A stretch of 64,000 nucleotides of DNA from Liolophura sinensis (Eukaryota; Mollusca; Polyplacophora; Chitonida; Chitonidae), in assembly GCF_032854445.1 (NCBI RefSeq), contig NC_088301.1:28876402-28940401 (forward strand). The letters run 5' to 3'. Of this stretch, positions 63,945-64,000 are shown piece after piece. The notes under the pieces were generated by a model that made no database searches, was not told where the DNA came from, and saw nothing but the letters and a program-made list of their open reading frames with translations. Within the stretch, counting starts at the first letter, position 1; every line of letters starts with the position of its first letter. Made by a program: the position numbers and the translations under genes.

Positions 63945-64000
63945 ACAGTGCTAGGGGTGGTATCTAAAAAAGAGCCCAATGGAGGTATTTTATTGTTGAT
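63945..64000. repeat. Dispersed 170-bp repeat, start of a copy cut by the window end
   Basis: GTGCTAGGGGTGGTATCTAA and then TATTGTTGAT match the start and middle of the unit at 2886 and 26450. It is short, so certainty is limited. Confidence 0.45.

Larger units (their letters stand above)
54470..64000. other. Presumed intron of the EH-domain gene
   Basis: I found no exon able to complete the EH domain. Contents recognised are the MITE-like elements at 54.5 and 63.5 kb, the 165-bp array at 55.0-57.3 kb, and SINEs at 58.5, 59.7 and 60.6 kb. The 106-codon ORF at 56234-56554 has no recognisable family. The stretch 60.8-63.4 kb shows nothing I can name. Confidence 0.5.

Overview
This is a 64-kb piece of an animal nuclear genome. 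It has spliced genes with GT-AG introns, A+T-rich noncoding DNA, and many tRNA-derived SINEs, short tandem arrays and MITE-like elements. The gene structures and repeat types suggest a lophotrochozoan invertebrate (mollusc, brachiopod or relative). That placement is inference; nothing in the window fixes the species.

Layout: (1) about 1-5.9 kb, + strand: the 3' part (seven exons) of a PAPS transporter gene of the SLC35B3/PAPST2 family. It carries two single-base indels that cancel each other in the spliced frame. (2) 5.5-8.9 kb: a convergent intergenic region with SINEs of two families. (3) 8.9-13.5 kb, - strand: a complete four-exon EXOSC3/RRP40 gene (exosome cap subunit, 243 aa). (4) 13.47-13.77 kb: a 305-bp divergent promoter region. 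(5) 13.8-40.6 kb, + strand: a complete 14-exon CARM1/PRMT4 gene (601 aa), its introns loaded with SINEs, a 47-bp minisatellite and tandem arrays of about 150-180 bp. (6) 40.6-50.7 kb: about 10 kb with no recognised gene, containing SINEs, a hairpin MITE and a diverged duplicated segment. (7) 50.7-54.5 kb, + strand: the first three coding exons of an EH-domain gene that runs into, and probably past, the rest of the window. (8) 54.5-64 kb: probably its intron, with a tandem array of about 165 bp, a MITE and SINEs.

The genes belong to unrelated housekeeping functions: Golgi sulfation donor transport, RNA processing, arginine methylation and endocytic scaffolding. The one clear regulatory link is the head-to-head EXOSC3/CARM1 pair. 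Exon boundaries were set by matching remembered family sequences and splice phase; both complete genes close to an exact multiple of three. The most unusual signals are the compensating indels in the transporter gene and a recurrent headless form of the main SINE family, with target-site duplications that show it inserts as a unit.
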